Assembly (NCBI RefSeq): GCF_001663815.1
Contig: NZ_CP016027.1
Location: forward strand, 992,001-1,056,000
Length of the DNA stretch: 64,000 nt
Direction: 5' to 3'
From: Halothiobacillus diazotrophicus
GTDB taxonomy: Bacteria; Pseudomonadota; Gammaproteobacteria; Halothiobacillales; Halothiobacillaceae
Part shown: piece by piece, positions 36,437-46,769 of the stretch
Layout: each line of letters starts with the position of its first letter
How positions within the stretch are numbered: position 1 is the stretch's first letter
Notes under the pieces: generated by a model
Databases searched by the model: none
The model's input: only the letters and a program-made list of their open reading frames with translations
What the model was told of the DNA's origin: nothing
Position numbers and translations under genes: made by a program

Positions 36437-37770
36437 ACCTCACCCCACAACAGATCGTCGACGAACTCGACAAGCACATCGTCGGGCAGCAGGCCGCCAA
36501 GCGGGCCGTCGCCATCGCCCTGCGCAACCGGTGGCGCCGTCAGCAGATCGGCGAACCGCTGCGCAGCGAAATCACGCCCAAGAACATCCTGATGATCGGC
36601 CCGACGGGTGTGGGCAAGACGGAGATCGCCCGTCGCCTCGCCAAGCTGGCCGATGCGCCCTTCCTCAAGATCGAGGCAACCAAGTTCACCGAAGTCGGCT
36701 ATGTCGGCCGCGATGTCGAGTCGATCATCCGCGATCTGGCCGATGTCGGCCTCAAGATGCAACGGCAACAGGCCATGGTCGTCGTGCGCGACAAGGCCGA
36801 ACTGGCCGCGGAAAACCGGGTATTGGACGCCCTACTCCCCGCCCCGCGCGAGGATGGCTGGAGCGCTTCCGACTCCCATCGCGACGAGGCCTATCACAAC
36901 ACCCGGGAAAAATTCCGCCAGAAGCTGCGTGCCGGCGAGCTGGACGACCGGGAGATCGAAATCGAGGTTCACCAGCCCCAACCCCATGTCGACATCCTTT
37001 CGCCACCCGGCATGGAGGAGATGACGAGCCAGATTCGCGGCATGTTCCAGAATCTGGGACAGAACAAGGTCAAGACCCGTCGCCTGACGATTCCCGAGGC
37101 GCTGAAACTCGTCACCGAAGAGGAAGCCGCCAACCTCGTCAACGAGGAGGAAGTCCGACTGCAGGCGCTCGAACGCGTCGAACAGCACGGCATCGTGTTC
37201 ATCGACGAAATCGATAAAGTCGCCAAGCGCGCCGAACAAGGCGGCGGCGAGGTGTCCCGCGAGGGCGTCCAGCGCGACCTGCTCCCCATCATTGAAGGTT
37301 CGACGGTCAATACCAAACTGGGCATGGTCAAAACCGACCACATTCTGTTCATCGCCTCCGGTGCCTTTCACCTCAGCAAGCCCTCGGATCTCATCCCGGA
37401 ACTGCAGGGGCGCCTGCCCATCCGTGTCGAGCTCGAAGCGCTGAGTGCCGGCGACTTCGTGCGCATCCTGACCGAACCGGACGCCGCGCTGATCCGTCAG
37501 CACATGGCCTTGCTCGCCGCCGAGCGCTTCAGCATCCGCTTCACGGACGACGCCATCGCGCGCATCGCGCAGATTGCCTTCGAAGTGAACCGTCGCACCG
37601 AGAACATCGGCGCGCGCCGCCTGCATACGGTCATGGAGCACCTCCTCGAGCAACTGACCTTCAGCGCTGATGCCCGTGCCGGCGAAGAACTGGAAATCGA
37701 CGCCGATTTCGTGGAGTCTCGCCTGGGTGCGCTCGCCAAGGATGAGGATTTGAGCCGCTACATTCTCTGA
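36433..37770 (+). CDS. hslU: HslU, ATPase subunit of the HslUV complex
   Basis: AAA+ unfoldase (445 aa) that feeds substrates into HslV. Walker A GPTGVGKT is at 56-63 and Walker B IVFIDEID at about 255-262, separated by the I-domain (about 110-230). Pore motif GYVGRD is at about 91-96. The C-terminus EDLSRYIL is the tail that inserts into HslV. Coupled to hslV by ATGA overlap. Confidence 0.97.
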   Translation: MNLTPQQIVDELDKHIVGQQAAKRAVAIALRNRWRRQQIGEPLRSEITPKNILMIGPTGVGKTEIARRLAKLADAPFLKIEATKFTEVGYVGRDVESIIRDLADVGLKMQRQQAMVVVRDKAELAAENRVLDALLPAPREDGWSASDSHRDEAYHNTREKFRQKLRAGELDDREIEIEVHQPQPHVDILSPPGMEEMTSQIRGMFQNLGQNKVKTRRLTIPEALKLVTEEEAANLVNEEEVRLQALERVEQHGIVFIDEIDKVAKRAEQGGGEVSREGVQRDLLPIIEGSTVNTKLGMVKTDHILFIASGAFHLSKPSDLIPELQGRLPIRVELEALSAGDFVRILTEPDAALIRQHMALLAAERFSIRFTDDAIARIAQIAFEVNRRTENIGARRLHTVMEHLLEQLTFSADARAGEELEIDADFVESRLGALAKDEDLSRYIL

Positions 37771-37787
37771 CCGGGAGTCTGCCGACC

Positions 37788-38228
37788 ATGCAACACAGTG
37801 CGACCGAACTGAAATTCAACAAGACCGAACAAACACTGTTTGTGCGGTTTGCCGATGACGTCCAAGGTACGCTCTCCAGTGAGTTCCTGCGGGTATTCAG
37901 CCCCTCGGCGGAGGTGCGGGGCCATGGCGGCGGAGAACCCATGCTGGTACTCGGCAAGGAGCAGGTGCGGATCGTCGCGCTGGAACCGGTCGGCCGTTAT
38001 GCCGTCAAACTCGTATTCGACGATGGTCACGACAGCGGTCTGTACGATTGGGACACCCTGCACGAACTCTGCGTCACACACGACAGCCTGTGGCAGAATT
38101 ACCTCGAACGACTGACCGCGGTGGGCCTCGAACATGGCGCCCCGCAAAAACCCGCCACGGTAAAGATCACGGACGTCTTGGCCGAAAGCGGTGCCAAACC
38201 CAACAATGCATCCAGGAGCGACTCATGA
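37788..38228 (+). CDS. DUF971 domain protein
   Basis: 146 aa. It carries the DUF971 (gamma-butyrobetaine hydroxylase-like N-terminal) fold: [20 protein letters not shown], then [28 protein letters not shown] stand-alone copy between hslU and ubiE is common in beta- and gammaproteobacteria; the fold is also linked to Fe-S scaffold proteins, but the role of this small protein is unknown to me. It starts 17 bases after hslU, and its stop overlaps the ubiE ATG. Confidence 0.87.
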   Translation: MQHSATELKFNKTEQTLFVRFADDVQGTLSSEFLRVFSPSAEVRGHGGGEPMLVLGKEQVRIVALEPVGRYAVKLVFDDGHDSGLYDWDTLHELCVTHDSLWQNYLERLTAVGLEHGAPQKPATVKITDVLAESGAKPNNASRSDS

Positions 38229-38968
38229 GTGGACAGACCCATTTCGGCTATCGGCAGGTGCCCGAAAGCGAAAAGGTCAAACTGGTCGGACAGGTCTTCG
38301 ATTCGGTGGCCAACCGCTATGACCTGATGAACGACGCCATGTCGCTCGGCATCCACCGGTTATGGAAACACATCGCGCTCGAGCACACCGGACTGCGCCG
38401 CGGCATGAAGGCCCTGGACCTGGCATCCGGCACCGGCGATCTGGCGCTGAAGATGGCAGGCCTCGTCGGCAAGGAAGGCCGGGTCATCCTCTCCGACATC
38501 AATGCCCACATGCTGGGCGAAGGACGCGCCAAGCTCGACAACGCCGGCGTGATCCAGAACGTCGACTACTGTCTGGCCAACGCCCAGTACCTTCCCTTCC
38601 CCAGCAATCACTTCGATTGCGTCACCATCGGCTTCGGTCTGAGGAACGTGACAGACAAGGCCATGGCGCTTGCCGAAATGGCCCGTGTCATCAAACCGGG
38701 TGGACGGGTCGTCGTCCTGGAATTCTCCAAGCCCATATCACCGCTGATCAGCAAGGCTTACGACCTCTACTCCTTCACCGCGCTGCCGACACTGGGCAAG
38801 ATCCTGGCGAAGGATGCCGACAGCTACCGCTATCTGGCCGAATCCATTCGGATGCACCCCGATCAGGAGTCCCTGCGACAGATGATGCTCGACGAGGGTT
38901 TCGATCATGTGGACGTGCATAATCTGACGCTGGGCGTCGTCGCGATCCACATCGGATACAAGTACTGA
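38225..38968 (+). CDS. ubiE: UbiE, demethylmenaquinone/2-polyprenyl-methoxybenzoquinol C-methyltransferase
   Basis: SAM-dependent C-methyltransferase of ubiquinone (and, where present, menaquinone) synthesis. It has 247 aa. The N-terminal [25 protein letters not shown] is the UbiE signature; motif I is [13 protein letters not shown], and the second signature is [34 protein letters not shown]. Quinone synthesis fits the bc1 complex and a second quinone methylase, UbiG, in the same window. The ATG overlaps the DUF971 stop. Confidence 0.96.
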   Translation: MSGQTHFGYRQVPESEKVKLVGQVFDSVANRYDLMNDAMSLGIHRLWKHIALEHTGLRRGMKALDLASGTGDLALKMAGLVGKEGRVILSDINAHMLGEGRAKLDNAGVIQNVDYCLANAQYLPFPSNHFDCVTIGFGLRNVTDKAMALAEMARVIKPGGRVVVLEFSKPISPLISKAYDLYSFTALPTLGKILAKDADSYRYLAESIRMHPDQESLRQMMLDEGFDHVDVHNLTLGVVAIHIGYKY

Positions 38969-39029
38969 TGCTCCGGAAAGACGACGCGCGACGAGACGCC
39001 CGAACGCCCGTCGTCGCCGGCGAAGCGGC

Positions 39030-40616
39030 ATGAGCCCAACCCCACAAGACAGCACCTCGGTCACCGATTCCACCCAGCCGCGAACGGCGTGGTGGATCAG
39101 CGGGATTGGCATCGTATGCCTCGTTGGCATCCCGCTGGGCTGGTGGCTCAAGACCTACCCGCCTGCCGAACCGCGCCCCCCGGGCTCCGAGATCCTGATC
39201 AGCAGCATCTTCGAGCGCACGCCCCAGCTGACCCAGGTCCGCGAACGGGGATATCTTCGCGTGGCCACCCTGATCAACCCCACGATCTACGTACCGGACA
39301 AGAACCAGCCACAGGGCCTCGAATACGATCTGGCCACCCGTTTCGCCCAGCAACTCGGTCTCGGGGTCAAATTCATCATTGCGAACAACATCAACGAGGC
39401 CTATCAACTCGTCGACGAGAACAAGGCCGACTTTGCCGCTGCGGGCCTCGTCGTCAGTCTGGCGCGCGAACGCCTGTTCCGCTATGGGCCGAGCTATGTA
39501 TCGGTACGCCGGCAGCTGGTCTACCGACAGGGTGTTCCGAAACCGCAATCCCTCGATGACATCGGCAGCGCGCCGCTGGCCGTGGAGAAAGGGTCAAGCA
39601 GCCTGAGCTGGCTGACGGAACAGGCCAAGAAGGGCCTGTTGACCCCGGATAACGCAAACGACAGCAACAATGCCCAGAACCAGGCTGCGGACACCCATGA
39701 CTACACGATCCAGGTTCAGCTGGAAGATACCGGCATCAGCACGCTGAAGGCCCTCGAAACCGGGGCCGTGGATTACGCGGTCATGCTGTCGCACGAAACG
39801 ATGCTCGGACAGAAAATTTCCAACAAGATCCACGTCGCTACCGACCTCGGCCCGCCCGTTTCCTTTGCCTGGGCCTTCTCGCGCCATGCGGACAAGTCCC
39901 TCTACAACGCGTCGGTCATGTTCTTTAACGAAATCCGCAGCAACCATGAACTGAAGAACCTGATCGACCGGCACTATGCGCAGTTCGAGCAGCTGGATCA
40001 GCGCCTGGCCCAGCAATTCCTCGACGACGTGGAAAGCCGGATCGCCCCCTACCTGTCCGCCTTCAAGAAGGCTGGGGAAAAGTACGACATCGACTGGCGT
40101 CTGCTGGCCGCCATGGGCTATCAGGAATCGAAATGGCAACCGGACGCCACCTCCCATCAGGGGGCCTACGGACTCATGCAGATCACGCTGCCGACCGCGC
40201 AGGAACTGGGGCTGCACGACCGCGGCGACCCCGTCAAGAGCATCATGAGCGCGGCAAAATACCTGTCCCAACTGCGGGCCCAGGTACCGGAACGTGCCAA
40301 GGAACCCGATCTGACCTACTTCGCGATCGCCGCCTACAACATCGGGATCGGACATTTGAGCGACGCCTTCAAGCTCACGTCGGAGCAAGGCGGTGACCCC
40401 AACCGCTGGCAGGACGTTCGCGATCGCCTCACTGAACTCTCCGACCCGAAGATCTACCGAAAACTCCGCTATGGCTACGCACGTGGTGAGGAAACCGTGC
40501 AGTACGTCGAAAACATTCGCGCCCTGCACGATCTGATGATCTGGGTTGGTTCCCGAAACGAACCCAACCTGGCGCAGACGCATGAATTGACCGCCGCACA
40601 AGCGGCCAAGCCCTGA
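39030..40616 (+). CDS. mltF: membrane-bound lytic murein transglycosylase F
   Basis: Peptidoglycan-cleaving enzyme anchored to the envelope. The 528-aa protein has an N-terminal membrane segment (about 21-41), a solute-binding-protein family 3 domain (about 65-310; LRVATLINPTIY, LEYDLATRFAQQLGL) and a C-terminal SLT domain (about 345-490) with the catalytic Glu in MGYQESKWQP, then GAYGLMQITLPTA and YFAIAAYNIGIGH. This SBP-plus-SLT layout defines MltF. Instead of the lipobox of many homologues, an N-terminal transmembrane anchor is seen. The Shine-Dalgarno is weak. Convergent with pyrF. Confidence 0.92.
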   Translation: MSPTPQDSTSVTDSTQPRTAWWISGIGIVCLVGIPLGWWLKTYPPAEPRPPGSEILISSIFERTPQLTQVRERGYLRVATLINPTIYVPDKNQPQGLEYDLATRFAQQLGLGVKFIIANNINEAYQLVDENKADFAAAGLVVSLARERLFRYGPSYVSVRRQLVYRQGVPKPQSLDDIGSAPLAVEKGSSSLSWLTEQAKKGLLTPDNANDSNNAQNQAADTHDYTIQVQLEDTGISTLKALETGAVDYAVMLSHETMLGQKISNKIHVATDLGPPVSFAWAFSRHADKSLYNASVMFFNEIRSNHELKNLIDRHYAQFEQLDQRLAQQFLDDVESRIAPYLSAFKKAGEKYDIDWRLLAAMGYQESKWQPDATSHQGAYGLMQITLPTAQELGLHDRGDPVKSIMSAAKYLSQLRAQVPERAKEPDLTYFAIAAYNIGIGHLSDAFKLTSEQGGDPNRWQDVRDRLTELSDPKIYRKLRYGYARGEETVQYVENIRALHDLMIWVGSRNEPNLAQTHELTAAQAAKP

Positions 40617-40629
40617 CAAGGCGGCGGCC

Positions 40630-40702
40630 AACCCGGATCACAGCGGGTTTGTGGCAGGGAAAGGATGGGAAAATACCAGGGCCTGCCCATGAGTGGGCAG
40701 GC
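40630..40702. terminator. hairpins between convergent mltF and pyrF
   Basis: AACCCG-8-CGGGTT (40630-40649) and a perfect 9-bp hairpin GCCTGCCCA-TGAG-TGGGCAGGC (40681-40702). The second is strong on either strand, but neither is followed by a real T-run. A bidirectional stop for the two converging transcripts is plausible, either weakly intrinsic or as a 3' stabiliser. Confidence 0.5.
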
Positions 40703-40731
40703 ATCAGTTGCTGACTTAAAAACAGAGGCCG

Positions 40732-41439
40732 TCAGCGAATGCTTCGAGCGATCTCATGCGCAACGGACGCAGGATCTTGTGCCCGTGTAATGGGGCGCCC
40801 GACGACGATCGACGTGGCGCCCGCCTGGATAGCCTCTTCGGGCGTCATGACACGGGATTGATCATCGAGGGCGCTGCCGGCGGGGCGAATGCCCGGAGTC
40901 ACGATGACCGGATCCGGCTGGACAAATACCGATCGCATGGCAGTGGCCTCCCAGGCGGAACAGACCACCCCATCCAATCCCGCCTCGCAGCTCAGGCGCG
41001 CCAAGGCGCTGACCTGATCGGCCAGGGGGCGATTGACACCAATGTCGACCAGATCAGCTTCCGTCATGGAAGTCAGTACCGTGACGGCAATCAGCGCCGG
41101 GGCATCCGTCCCCGGGGGAATCGCCGCGCGAGCGGCCGCCAGCATGGCGCGCCCCCCCGAGGCGTGAACATTCACGAGACTGACACCGAGGTCGCTCGCA
41201 GCACGACAGGCCTGAGCCACGGTATGCGGGATATCGTGAAACTTCAGGTCCAGAAACACGGCAAACCCACGATCGACCAGGGAGCGAACCAGTTCCGGCC
41301 CCGCCCGGGTGAACAATTCCTTGCCCACCTTCAACCCGCAATCGGCGGGATCGAGCTGGGCGACCAGGTTTTCGGCAGCAGCACGGTCCGGAAAGTCCAG
41401 CGCCACGTACAGGCTGGGTTGCGCCCGGTGCATCCTCAT
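40732..41439 (-). CDS. pyrF: orotidine 5'-phosphate decarboxylase
   Basis: Last step of UMP synthesis. It is a 235-aa TIM barrel with YVALDF near the N-terminus, the catalytic [10 protein letters not shown] signature (Lys and Asp), VNVHASGG, and the phosphate-gripper region VTPGIRP ... VVGRPITRA. The first ATG at 41439 is followed by a second Met two codons on; the choice is not important. It lies 8 bases after ihfB, so it probably shares its transcript. Confidence 0.96.
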   Translation of the reverse strand: MRMHRAQPSLYVALDFPDRAAAENLVAQLDPADCGLKVGKELFTRAGPELVRSLVDRGFAVFLDLKFHDIPHTVAQACRAASDLGVSLVNVHASGGRAMLAAARAAIPPGTDAPALIAVTVLTSMTEADLVDIGVNRPLADQVSALARLSCEAGLDGVVCSAWEATAMRSVFVQPDPVIVTPGIRPAGSALDDQSRVMTPEEAIQAGATSIVVGRPITRAQDPASVAHEIARSIR

Positions 41440-41447
41440 TTCAACCG

Positions 41448-41744
41448 TTATCCCGCCAGACCCGCTTTTTCGTTCACGCGCTCGCGCAGTTCCTTGCCCG
41501 GCTTGAAATGCGGGACGTACTTGGACTCCAACGCCACGCTTTCGCCGGATTTCGGATTACGACCGATCCGCGGCTTGCGGTAATTGAGCGAGAAGCTGCC
41601 AAATCCCCGGATTTCAATCCGGTCGCCGCGCGACATGGCGGCAATCATCTCATCGAGCAGCAGCTTGACTGACGTATCAATGTCGCGAATCGACAGGTAT
41701 TTCTGCCGGTCAGCCAAACGATCGATCAATTCAGATTTTGTCAT
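41448..41744 (-). CDS. ihfB: integration host factor subunit beta
   Basis: 98-aa partner of IhfA. It begins [11 protein letters not shown], then [31 protein letters not shown] with the DNA-intercalating Pro, and [15 protein letters not shown] chose the ATG at 41744; the frame continues upstream 53 codons through a structured leader but without family similarity. It sits after rpsA as in E. coli and Pseudomonas, separated by the rpsA terminator. Confidence 0.96.
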   Translation of the reverse strand: MTKSELIDRLADRQKYLSIRDIDTSVKLLLDEMIAAMSRGDRIEIRGFGSFSLNYRKPRIGRNPKSGESVALESKYVPHFKPGKELRERVNEKAGLAG

Positions 41745-41810
41745 TCTTGTAATCCCATTTCCGATATCAAGACAGCCGGCAAACAGCCGACATCCTGAAC
41801 AAATAACCCA

Positions 41811-41843
41811 GAAAGCCTGCGGAAAACCGCGAGTGAGGCTTTC
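41811..41843 (-). promoter_or_regulatory. nested hairpin in the ihfB leader
   Basis: Outer stem GAAAGCCT (41811-41818) with AGGCTTTC (41836-41843); inner stem GCGG-AAAA-CCGC (41819-41830). The structure lies 67 bases upstream of the ihfB ATG and after the rpsA terminator, so it is probably in the ihfB 5' untranslated region. Role unknown. Confidence 0.5.
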
Positions 41844-41886
41844 GGCGTTACTTGGGCTTAATACGCACCAGAACGCAGTAACAGGA

Positions 41887-41917
41887 ACAAAAAACGCCAT
41901 CAAAGAAGATGGCGTTT
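41887..41917 (-). terminator. intrinsic terminator of rpsA
   Basis: Minus strand AACGCCATC (41916-41908), 6-base loop, GATGGCGTT (41901-41893), then continuing T-run (forward A 41888-41894). The 9-bp perfect stem begins about 24 bases after the rpsA stop. Convincing rho-independent terminator. Confidence 0.85.
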
Positions 41918-41940
41918 CTACAAACGCTGAGATCAGCGAA

Positions 41941-43620
41941 TTATTCGGAACGGTTCATCTGTTCCTTCAGGAGATCGCCCAGGGTCGGGGCGCTCACGGT
42001 GACGCGGCTCATCTCTTCCATGGCCTCGGACTCTTCCTGAGAGTCCTTGGCACGGATGGACAGGCTCACCATGCGGTTCTTGCGATCCACACCCATGACC
42101 TTCGCTTCGACGGTCTCGCCTTCCTTCAGGACGGTACGAGCGTCGTCAACGCGATCGCGGGAGATGTCGGAGGCACGCAGATAGCCTTCGACGCCGTTAC
42201 CCAGGTCGATGACCGCACCGCGGGCATCCACTTCACGGATGGTGCCGCTGACGATCTTGCCCTTCTGGTTGTCCGCGGCGTAATCGCCGATCGGATCGCT
42301 TTCCAGCTGCTTCAGGCCCAGGGAGATACGTTCACGCTCGGGATCGATAGCGATGACCACAGCCTCGATTTCCTCGCCTTTGCGGAACTGGCGGACGGCT
42401 TCTTCGCCGCTTTCGTTCCAGGAAAGATCGGACAGGTGGATCAGACCGTCAATGCCGCCATCCAGACCGATGAACACACCAAAGTCGGTGATGGACTTGA
42501 TCTGACCGGAAACCTTGTCGCCCTTCTGGTGGGTCGCCGCGAAGGCATCCCACGGATTGGCCTGACACTGCTTCATGCCCAGGGAGATCCGGCGACGCTC
42601 TTCGTCGATGTCCAGGATCATGACTTCGACTTCGTCACCAACGGCAACGATCTTGCCCGGGTTGACGTTCTTGTTGGTCCAATCCATTTCGGAAACGTGA
42701 ACCAGACCTTCGACGCCATTGTCGATCTCGACGAAGCAGCCGTAGTCGGTCAGGTTGGTGACCTTGCCGAACAGGCGTGCGCCGATCGGGAAGCGGCGAG
42801 CCAGATCGCTCCACGGGTCTTCGCCCATCTGCTTCATGCCCAGGGAAACGCGATTACGCTCGCGATCGAACTTCAGGACCTTGACATCCACTTCATCGCC
42901 GATGTTGACGACTTCGGACGGATGCTTGACGCGCTTCCACGCCATGTCGGTGATGTGCAGCAGACCATCGATGCCGCCGAGGTCCAGGAACGCACCGTAA
43001 TCGGTGAGGTTCTTGACCACGCCGCGGAGGACCATGCCTTCCTGCAGCTGATCCAGCAGCGCATCGCGCTCGGCACTGTATTCCTGCTCGACCACGGCAC
43101 GACGGGATACGACCACGTTGTTGCGCTTCTGGTCCAGCTTGATGATCTTGAATTCGACATCCTTACCTTCGAGGTAGGTGGTGTCGCGGATCGGACGGAC
43201 GTCGACCAGGGAACCCGGCAGGAACGCGCGGATTTCGCCCATTTCGACGGTGAAACCGCCCTTGACCTTGCCGGTGATCCGGCCGGTAACGATTTCTTCG
43301 TTCTTGAAGGACTTCTCCAGCGCGGTCCAGGCACGCGCACGCAGCGCCTTCTCGCGGGAGAGCTTGGTTTCGCCGAATCCGTCTTCAACCGACTCGAGGG
43401 CAACATCAACCTTGTCACCGACCTGGATGGTCAGTTCGCCGTTTTCGTTCAGAAACTCGGCTGCGGGAATCACACCTTCGGACTTCAGGCCGGTATCGAT
43501 GAGGACGAAGTCACCGGTGATGCCGACGACGGTGCCTTCGATAATGGCACCGGATTGCATCACGGAATTCTTTTGACTCTCTTCAAAGAGTTCGGCAAAA
43601 CTTTCAATTACTTCTGACAT
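41941..43620 (-). CDS. rpsA: 30S ribosomal protein S1
   Basis: Six-S1-domain RNA-binding protein (559 aa), which unfolds mRNA leaders on the 30S subunit. It begins [17 protein letters not shown]. The repeated S1 folds show as [83 protein letters not shown] and [22 protein letters not shown] chose the ATG at 43620. The site before it (TTGGAACGTTGTATAC) lacks a good Shine-Dalgarno, as in E. coli rpsA, where S1 represses its own translation. Downstream is a clear terminator; upstream is cmk. Confidence 0.98.
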   Translation of the reverse strand: MSEVIESFAELFEESQKNSVMQSGAIIEGTVVGITGDFVLIDTGLKSEGVIPAAEFLNENGELTIQVGDKVDVALESVEDGFGETKLSREKALRARAWTALEKSFKNEEIVTGRITGKVKGGFTVEMGEIRAFLPGSLVDVRPIRDTTYLEGKDVEFKIIKLDQKRNNVVVSRRAVVEQEYSAERDALLDQLQEGMVLRGVVKNLTDYGAFLDLGGIDGLLHITDMAWKRVKHPSEVVNIGDEVDVKVLKFDRERNRVSLGMKQMGEDPWSDLARRFPIGARLFGKVTNLTDYGCFVEIDNGVEGLVHVSEMDWTNKNVNPGKIVAVGDEVEVMILDIDEERRRISLGMKQCQANPWDAFAATHQKGDKVSGQIKSITDFGVFIGLDGGIDGLIHLSDLSWNESGEEAVRQFRKGEEIEAVVIAIDPERERISLGLKQLESDPIGDYAADNQKGKIVSGTIREVDARGAVIDLGNGVEGYLRASDISRDRVDDARTVLKEGETVEAKVMGVDRKNRMVSLSIRAKDSQEESEAMEEMSRVTVSAPTLGDLLKEQMNRSE

Positions 43621-43740
43621 GTATACAACGTTCCAAAAAGTACGACCAGACGTTCCTAATGACTGTCTGCCGTAGTGGTTAAAGGGCTGTCCATTCCGAA
43701 TCCGTGGGTTGGCAGTCACATCGAGTTAAACACAAACAAA

Positions 43741-44406
43741 TCAACAGATTCCCCGAGCGCGCAGGTATTCCAACATCTGCGCCTCGACAGCCTCGATGGC
43801 GATATCGCTGGAGTCGATGACCAGCGCATCGGTCGCCGGCCTGAGCGGCGCGACGGCCCGATTGCGATCCCGATCGTCCCGAATGCGAATCTCGTCAACG
43901 AGGGCCGATAAATTAGCACTTAAACCCCGCTCGATCAACTGCTTATACCGCCGATTTGCGCGAATCTCGGCACTGGCGTCCAAAAACAGCTTGGCCGGCG
44001 CATCCGGAAACACCACGGTGCCCATGTCTCGGCCGTCGGCAATCAAACCGGGCGCCACCGCGAAAGCCTTCTGACGCGCCAGCAGCGCCGTCCGTACATC
44101 CGGTCGCGCGGCGATCTGCGAGGCCATGGCGCCGGTCTGTTCCGTGCGCAGCACGTCATCCACGCAGACGTCATCCAGATAGGCTGCGCCATCGGCATCG
44201 AAGCGCACGTTCAGGGATTCGGCCAAGGCGGCGACTTCCGGCGCATCCAGCGCGATGCCGGCCTTTTGCGCTGCCAAGGCCGTCAGCCGATACAGGGCAC
44301 CGGAATCCAGCAGATGGAAACCCAACCGATTGGCCAGACGACGGGCCAGCGTGCCCTTGCCGGAACCGCTGGGTCCGTCGATGGTGACGACCTTCACGTC
44401 GCTCAT
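43741..44406 (-). CDS. cmk: cytidylate kinase
   Basis: Phosphorylates CMP and dCMP. It has 221 aa: P-loop TIDGPSGSGKGTLARRLA (about 8-25), LLDSGALYRLTALAA, DGRDMGTVVFPDAPAKLFLDASAEIRA and the R-rich RDDRDRNRAVAPLRPA lid. The ATG overlaps the aroA stop (ATGA). aroA-cmk-rpsA is the conserved gammaproteobacterial order. Confidence 0.96.
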   Translation of the reverse strand: MSDVKVVTIDGPSGSGKGTLARRLANRLGFHLLDSGALYRLTALAAQKAGIALDAPEVAALAESLNVRFDADGAAYLDDVCVDDVLRTEQTGAMASQIAARPDVRTALLARQKAFAVAPGLIADGRDMGTVVFPDAPAKLFLDASAEIRANRRYKQLIERGLSANLSALVDEIRIRDDRDRNRAVAPLRPATDALVIDSSDIAIEAVEAQMLEYLRARGIC

Positions 44407-45755
44407 GATGCCGCCCCCGCTTCGACACTCAGACCACCGCCACAGCGGGTAAACAGATCGGCAAAACCCGGGAACGAGGTTTCGACGAACTGGCAGTCAT
44501 GAATCCGGATCTGCCCGCGTGCGCGCAGGCCGGCGACGGAAAACGCCATGGCGATCCGATGATCGCCCTGACTCCAGATTTCCGCCTCGCCGAAGACGTC
44601 CCGTTCGGCGCCCCGACCCACGATCACCATGCCATCCGGCGTGGCCGTCGCTTCGACGCCCAGCTTCTGCAGACCATCGGCCATCACGGCGATCCGGTCG
44701 GATTCCTTGACGCGCAGTTCCTCCGCGCCCGTGAGTACGGTCTGCCCCTCGGCACAGGCCGCCGCCACGAACAGCACCGGAAACTCATCGATGGCCAGCG
44801 GTACCAGATCCTCGGGGATGGCAATACCGCGCAGACGGGCGTGGCGCACCTGGATGTCCGCCACCGGTTCGCCGCCGACTTCGCGCGGATTGTGCACGGT
44901 GATGTCTGCGCCCATGGCCTTGAGGATATCGATGACACCGGTGCGCGTCGGGTTCATGCCGACATGTTCCAGCATGATGTCGGCCTCATGGGCAATGCTG
45001 GCAGCCACCATGAAGAACGCCGCCGAGGAAATGTCGGCCGGCACGTCGATCGCCCGTCCCTGCAGCGCTCCGCCGCCGGTGACGCAGGCCGTGGCACCGT
45101 GGCGCTCGACCGGATAGCCGAACCCGTTCAGCATCCGCTCCGTGTGATCGCGCGTCGGCGCGGGTTCGGTCGCGCAGGTCCGCCCTTCGGCATAAAGCCC
45201 GGCAAGCAGGACGCAGGATTTGACCTGAGCGCTGGCCATCGGCAGCAGGTAATCGATGGCCTTGAGCTTCTGGCCGCCGCGAATGGTCAGCGGCGAACGA
45301 CCGCCCTCCGCCGATTCGATCACTGCGCCCATCCGGGTCAGGGGATCGATGACCCGCTTCATGGGGCGACGGGACAACGAAGCATCCCCTTCCAGTACGG
45401 TATCGAAGGCCTGCCCCGCCAGAATCCCGGCCATCAGACGCATCGAAGTCCCCGAATTCCCGACGTACAGCGGTTTTTCCGGCGCCTTGAGACCGTGCAA
45501 CCCGACACCCTTCACGCGTACGACGCCATCGGCCGGATCCGTGATCGCCACGCCCATGGCCCGGAAGCAGCGCAGGGTATTCAGACTGTCCTCGCCTTCC
45601 AGAAAGCCCGTGATATGGGTCTCGCCTTCCGCCAAGGCGCCCAGCATGATCGATCGATGGGAGATGGATTTGTCGCCAGGTACGCGCAACGCGCCTTTCA
45701 GGCGTGCCTCGGAGGGCTGGGTCAGATAGGTGAGTGACGGAGCGGAGTGACTCAT
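44403..45755 (-). CDS. aroA: EPSP synthase (3-phosphoshikimate 1-carboxyvinyltransferase)
   Basis: Sixth step of the shikimate pathway. The 450-aa two-lobed enzyme has VPGDKSISHRSIMLGALAEG (PEP/shikimate-3-P binding), LYVGNSGTSMRLMAGIL, GDASLSRRPMKRVIDPL, and the late ELRVKESDRIAVMADGLQKLGV. The DASLSRRPM and GNSGTSMRL forms look more like class II than class I EPSP synthases. I chose the ATG at 45755 (MSHSAPS); its Shine-Dalgarno is weak. Here it is separate from tyrA, whereas in Pseudomonas the two are fused. Confidence 0.95.
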   Translation of the reverse strand: MSHSAPSLTYLTQPSEARLKGALRVPGDKSISHRSIMLGALAEGETHITGFLEGEDSLNTLRCFRAMGVAITDPADGVVRVKGVGLHGLKAPEKPLYVGNSGTSMRLMAGILAGQAFDTVLEGDASLSRRPMKRVIDPLTRMGAVIESAEGGRSPLTIRGGQKLKAIDYLLPMASAQVKSCVLLAGLYAEGRTCATEPAPTRDHTERMLNGFGYPVERHGATACVTGGGALQGRAIDVPADISSAAFFMVAASIAHEADIMLEHVGMNPTRTGVIDILKAMGADITVHNPREVGGEPVADIQVRHARLRGIAIPEDLVPLAIDEFPVLFVAAACAEGQTVLTGAEELRVKESDRIAVMADGLQKLGVEATATPDGMVIVGRGAERDVFGEAEIWSQGDHRIAMAFSVAGLRARGQIRIHDCQFVETSFPGFADLFTRCGGGLSVEAGAAS

Positions 45756-45866
45756 GACGGATAACTCAACAATTAATGGACGCCGAAATTGGCTTTTCCG
45801 GCTGGGTTTCAAATCGGTACAAGGGACAATGACACGGACAACTCAGGGCGGCTGACGGACTCAGAG

Positions 45867-46769
45867 CTACTCCGAAGCAGGTTCTGCGGCCGACGTCTTG
45901 GGTTCGACCGGCCGATACAGCGCGTCCCGCACCGCCTTGGCGCCGGAGAACATCTGCTCGATACCCGCACCGTCCCGGTGGTCGATCAGACCGCGCATCT
46001 GCTGCAACTCGGCCAGATAATGATCGAGCATGGGCAACAGTTCGTCGCGATTGGTCAGGCAGATATCCCGCCACATGGCGGGGTCGGAACTGGCAATCCG
46101 GCTGAAATCCCGAAAACCGCCCGCCGCATAACGAAACACTTCATAGCGTTCCTCCAGCCGCGAGAGCGCCGACACAAGGCTGAATGCCGCCACATGCGGC
46201 AGATGACTCGTCGCCGCCAGGATATGATCATGATGCGCCACGTCCATGCACTCGACCTGGGCACCGACCGAACGCCACAGATCTTCGGCGCGCCGGACCT
46301 GATCGGCAGCGTTCTCCGGCATGGGCGTCAGAATGATCCGGTGATTTTCGAACAACTCGGCAAACGCGGCATCGGGACCACTGCGCTCCGTACCCGCAAT
46401 CGGATGGCCCGGCACGAACTGGGCAAATTGCGCGGTCGACAGCGCCGCTTTCGCCGCAGCCACCACGGCACCCTTCACGCTGCCGCCATCGGTGATCAGC
46501 GCGTTTGGGGCCAATGCCTCTGCCATATCACGGAACACGCCGGCCATCGCCTGCACCGGCGTCGCGACGAACACGACATCGGCGCCGGCCACGGCTTCGG
46601 CCACCGAGTCCACCGGACGATCAATGATCCCCAGCTCGCGGGCACGCAACCGGGTCTGCAGTTGACGGCTATAGCCCACCACCTCGCCGACGAGCCCGCG
46701 CTGCTTCAGCGCGAGACTGAGCGAGCCACCGATCAGGCCGAGGCCAATAAGCGCCAGGCGCTGGATCAT
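45867..46769 (-). CDS. tyrA: prephenate/arogenate dehydrogenase
   Basis: NAD(P)-dependent step toward tyrosine, 300 aa. It has the Rossmann motif LALIGLGLIGGSLSLAL at the N-terminus, VFVATPVQAM, TDGGSVKG, FVPGHPIAGTERSG and the helical dimerisation domain with FRDFSRIASSDPAMWRDI. No chorismate mutase domain is present, so this is a mono-functional cyclohexadienyl-type dehydrogenase. The start overlaps the stop of the hisC-type gene. Substrate preference (prephenate or arogenate) cannot be read by eye. Confidence 0.94.
   Translation of the reverse strand: MIQRLALIGLGLIGGSLSLALKQRGLVGEVVGYSRQLQTRLRARELGIIDRPVDSVAEAVAGADVVFVATPVQAMAGVFRDMAEALAPNALITDGGSVKGAVVAAAKAALSTAQFAQFVPGHPIAGTERSGPDAAFAELFENHRIILTPMPENAADQVRRAEDLWRSVGAQVECMDVAHHDHILAATSHLPHVAAFSLVSALSRLEERYEVFRYAAGGFRDFSRIASSDPAMWRDICLTNRDELLPMLDHYLAELQQMRGLIDHRDGAGIEQMFSGAKAVRDALYRPVEPKTSAAEPASE

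Noticed and set aside
41584-43617. 677-codon open frame antisense to rpsA
   Set aside because: Shadow frame: rpsA on the other strand has six clear S1 domains; the antisense translation resembles nothing and results from GC-rich codon bias.
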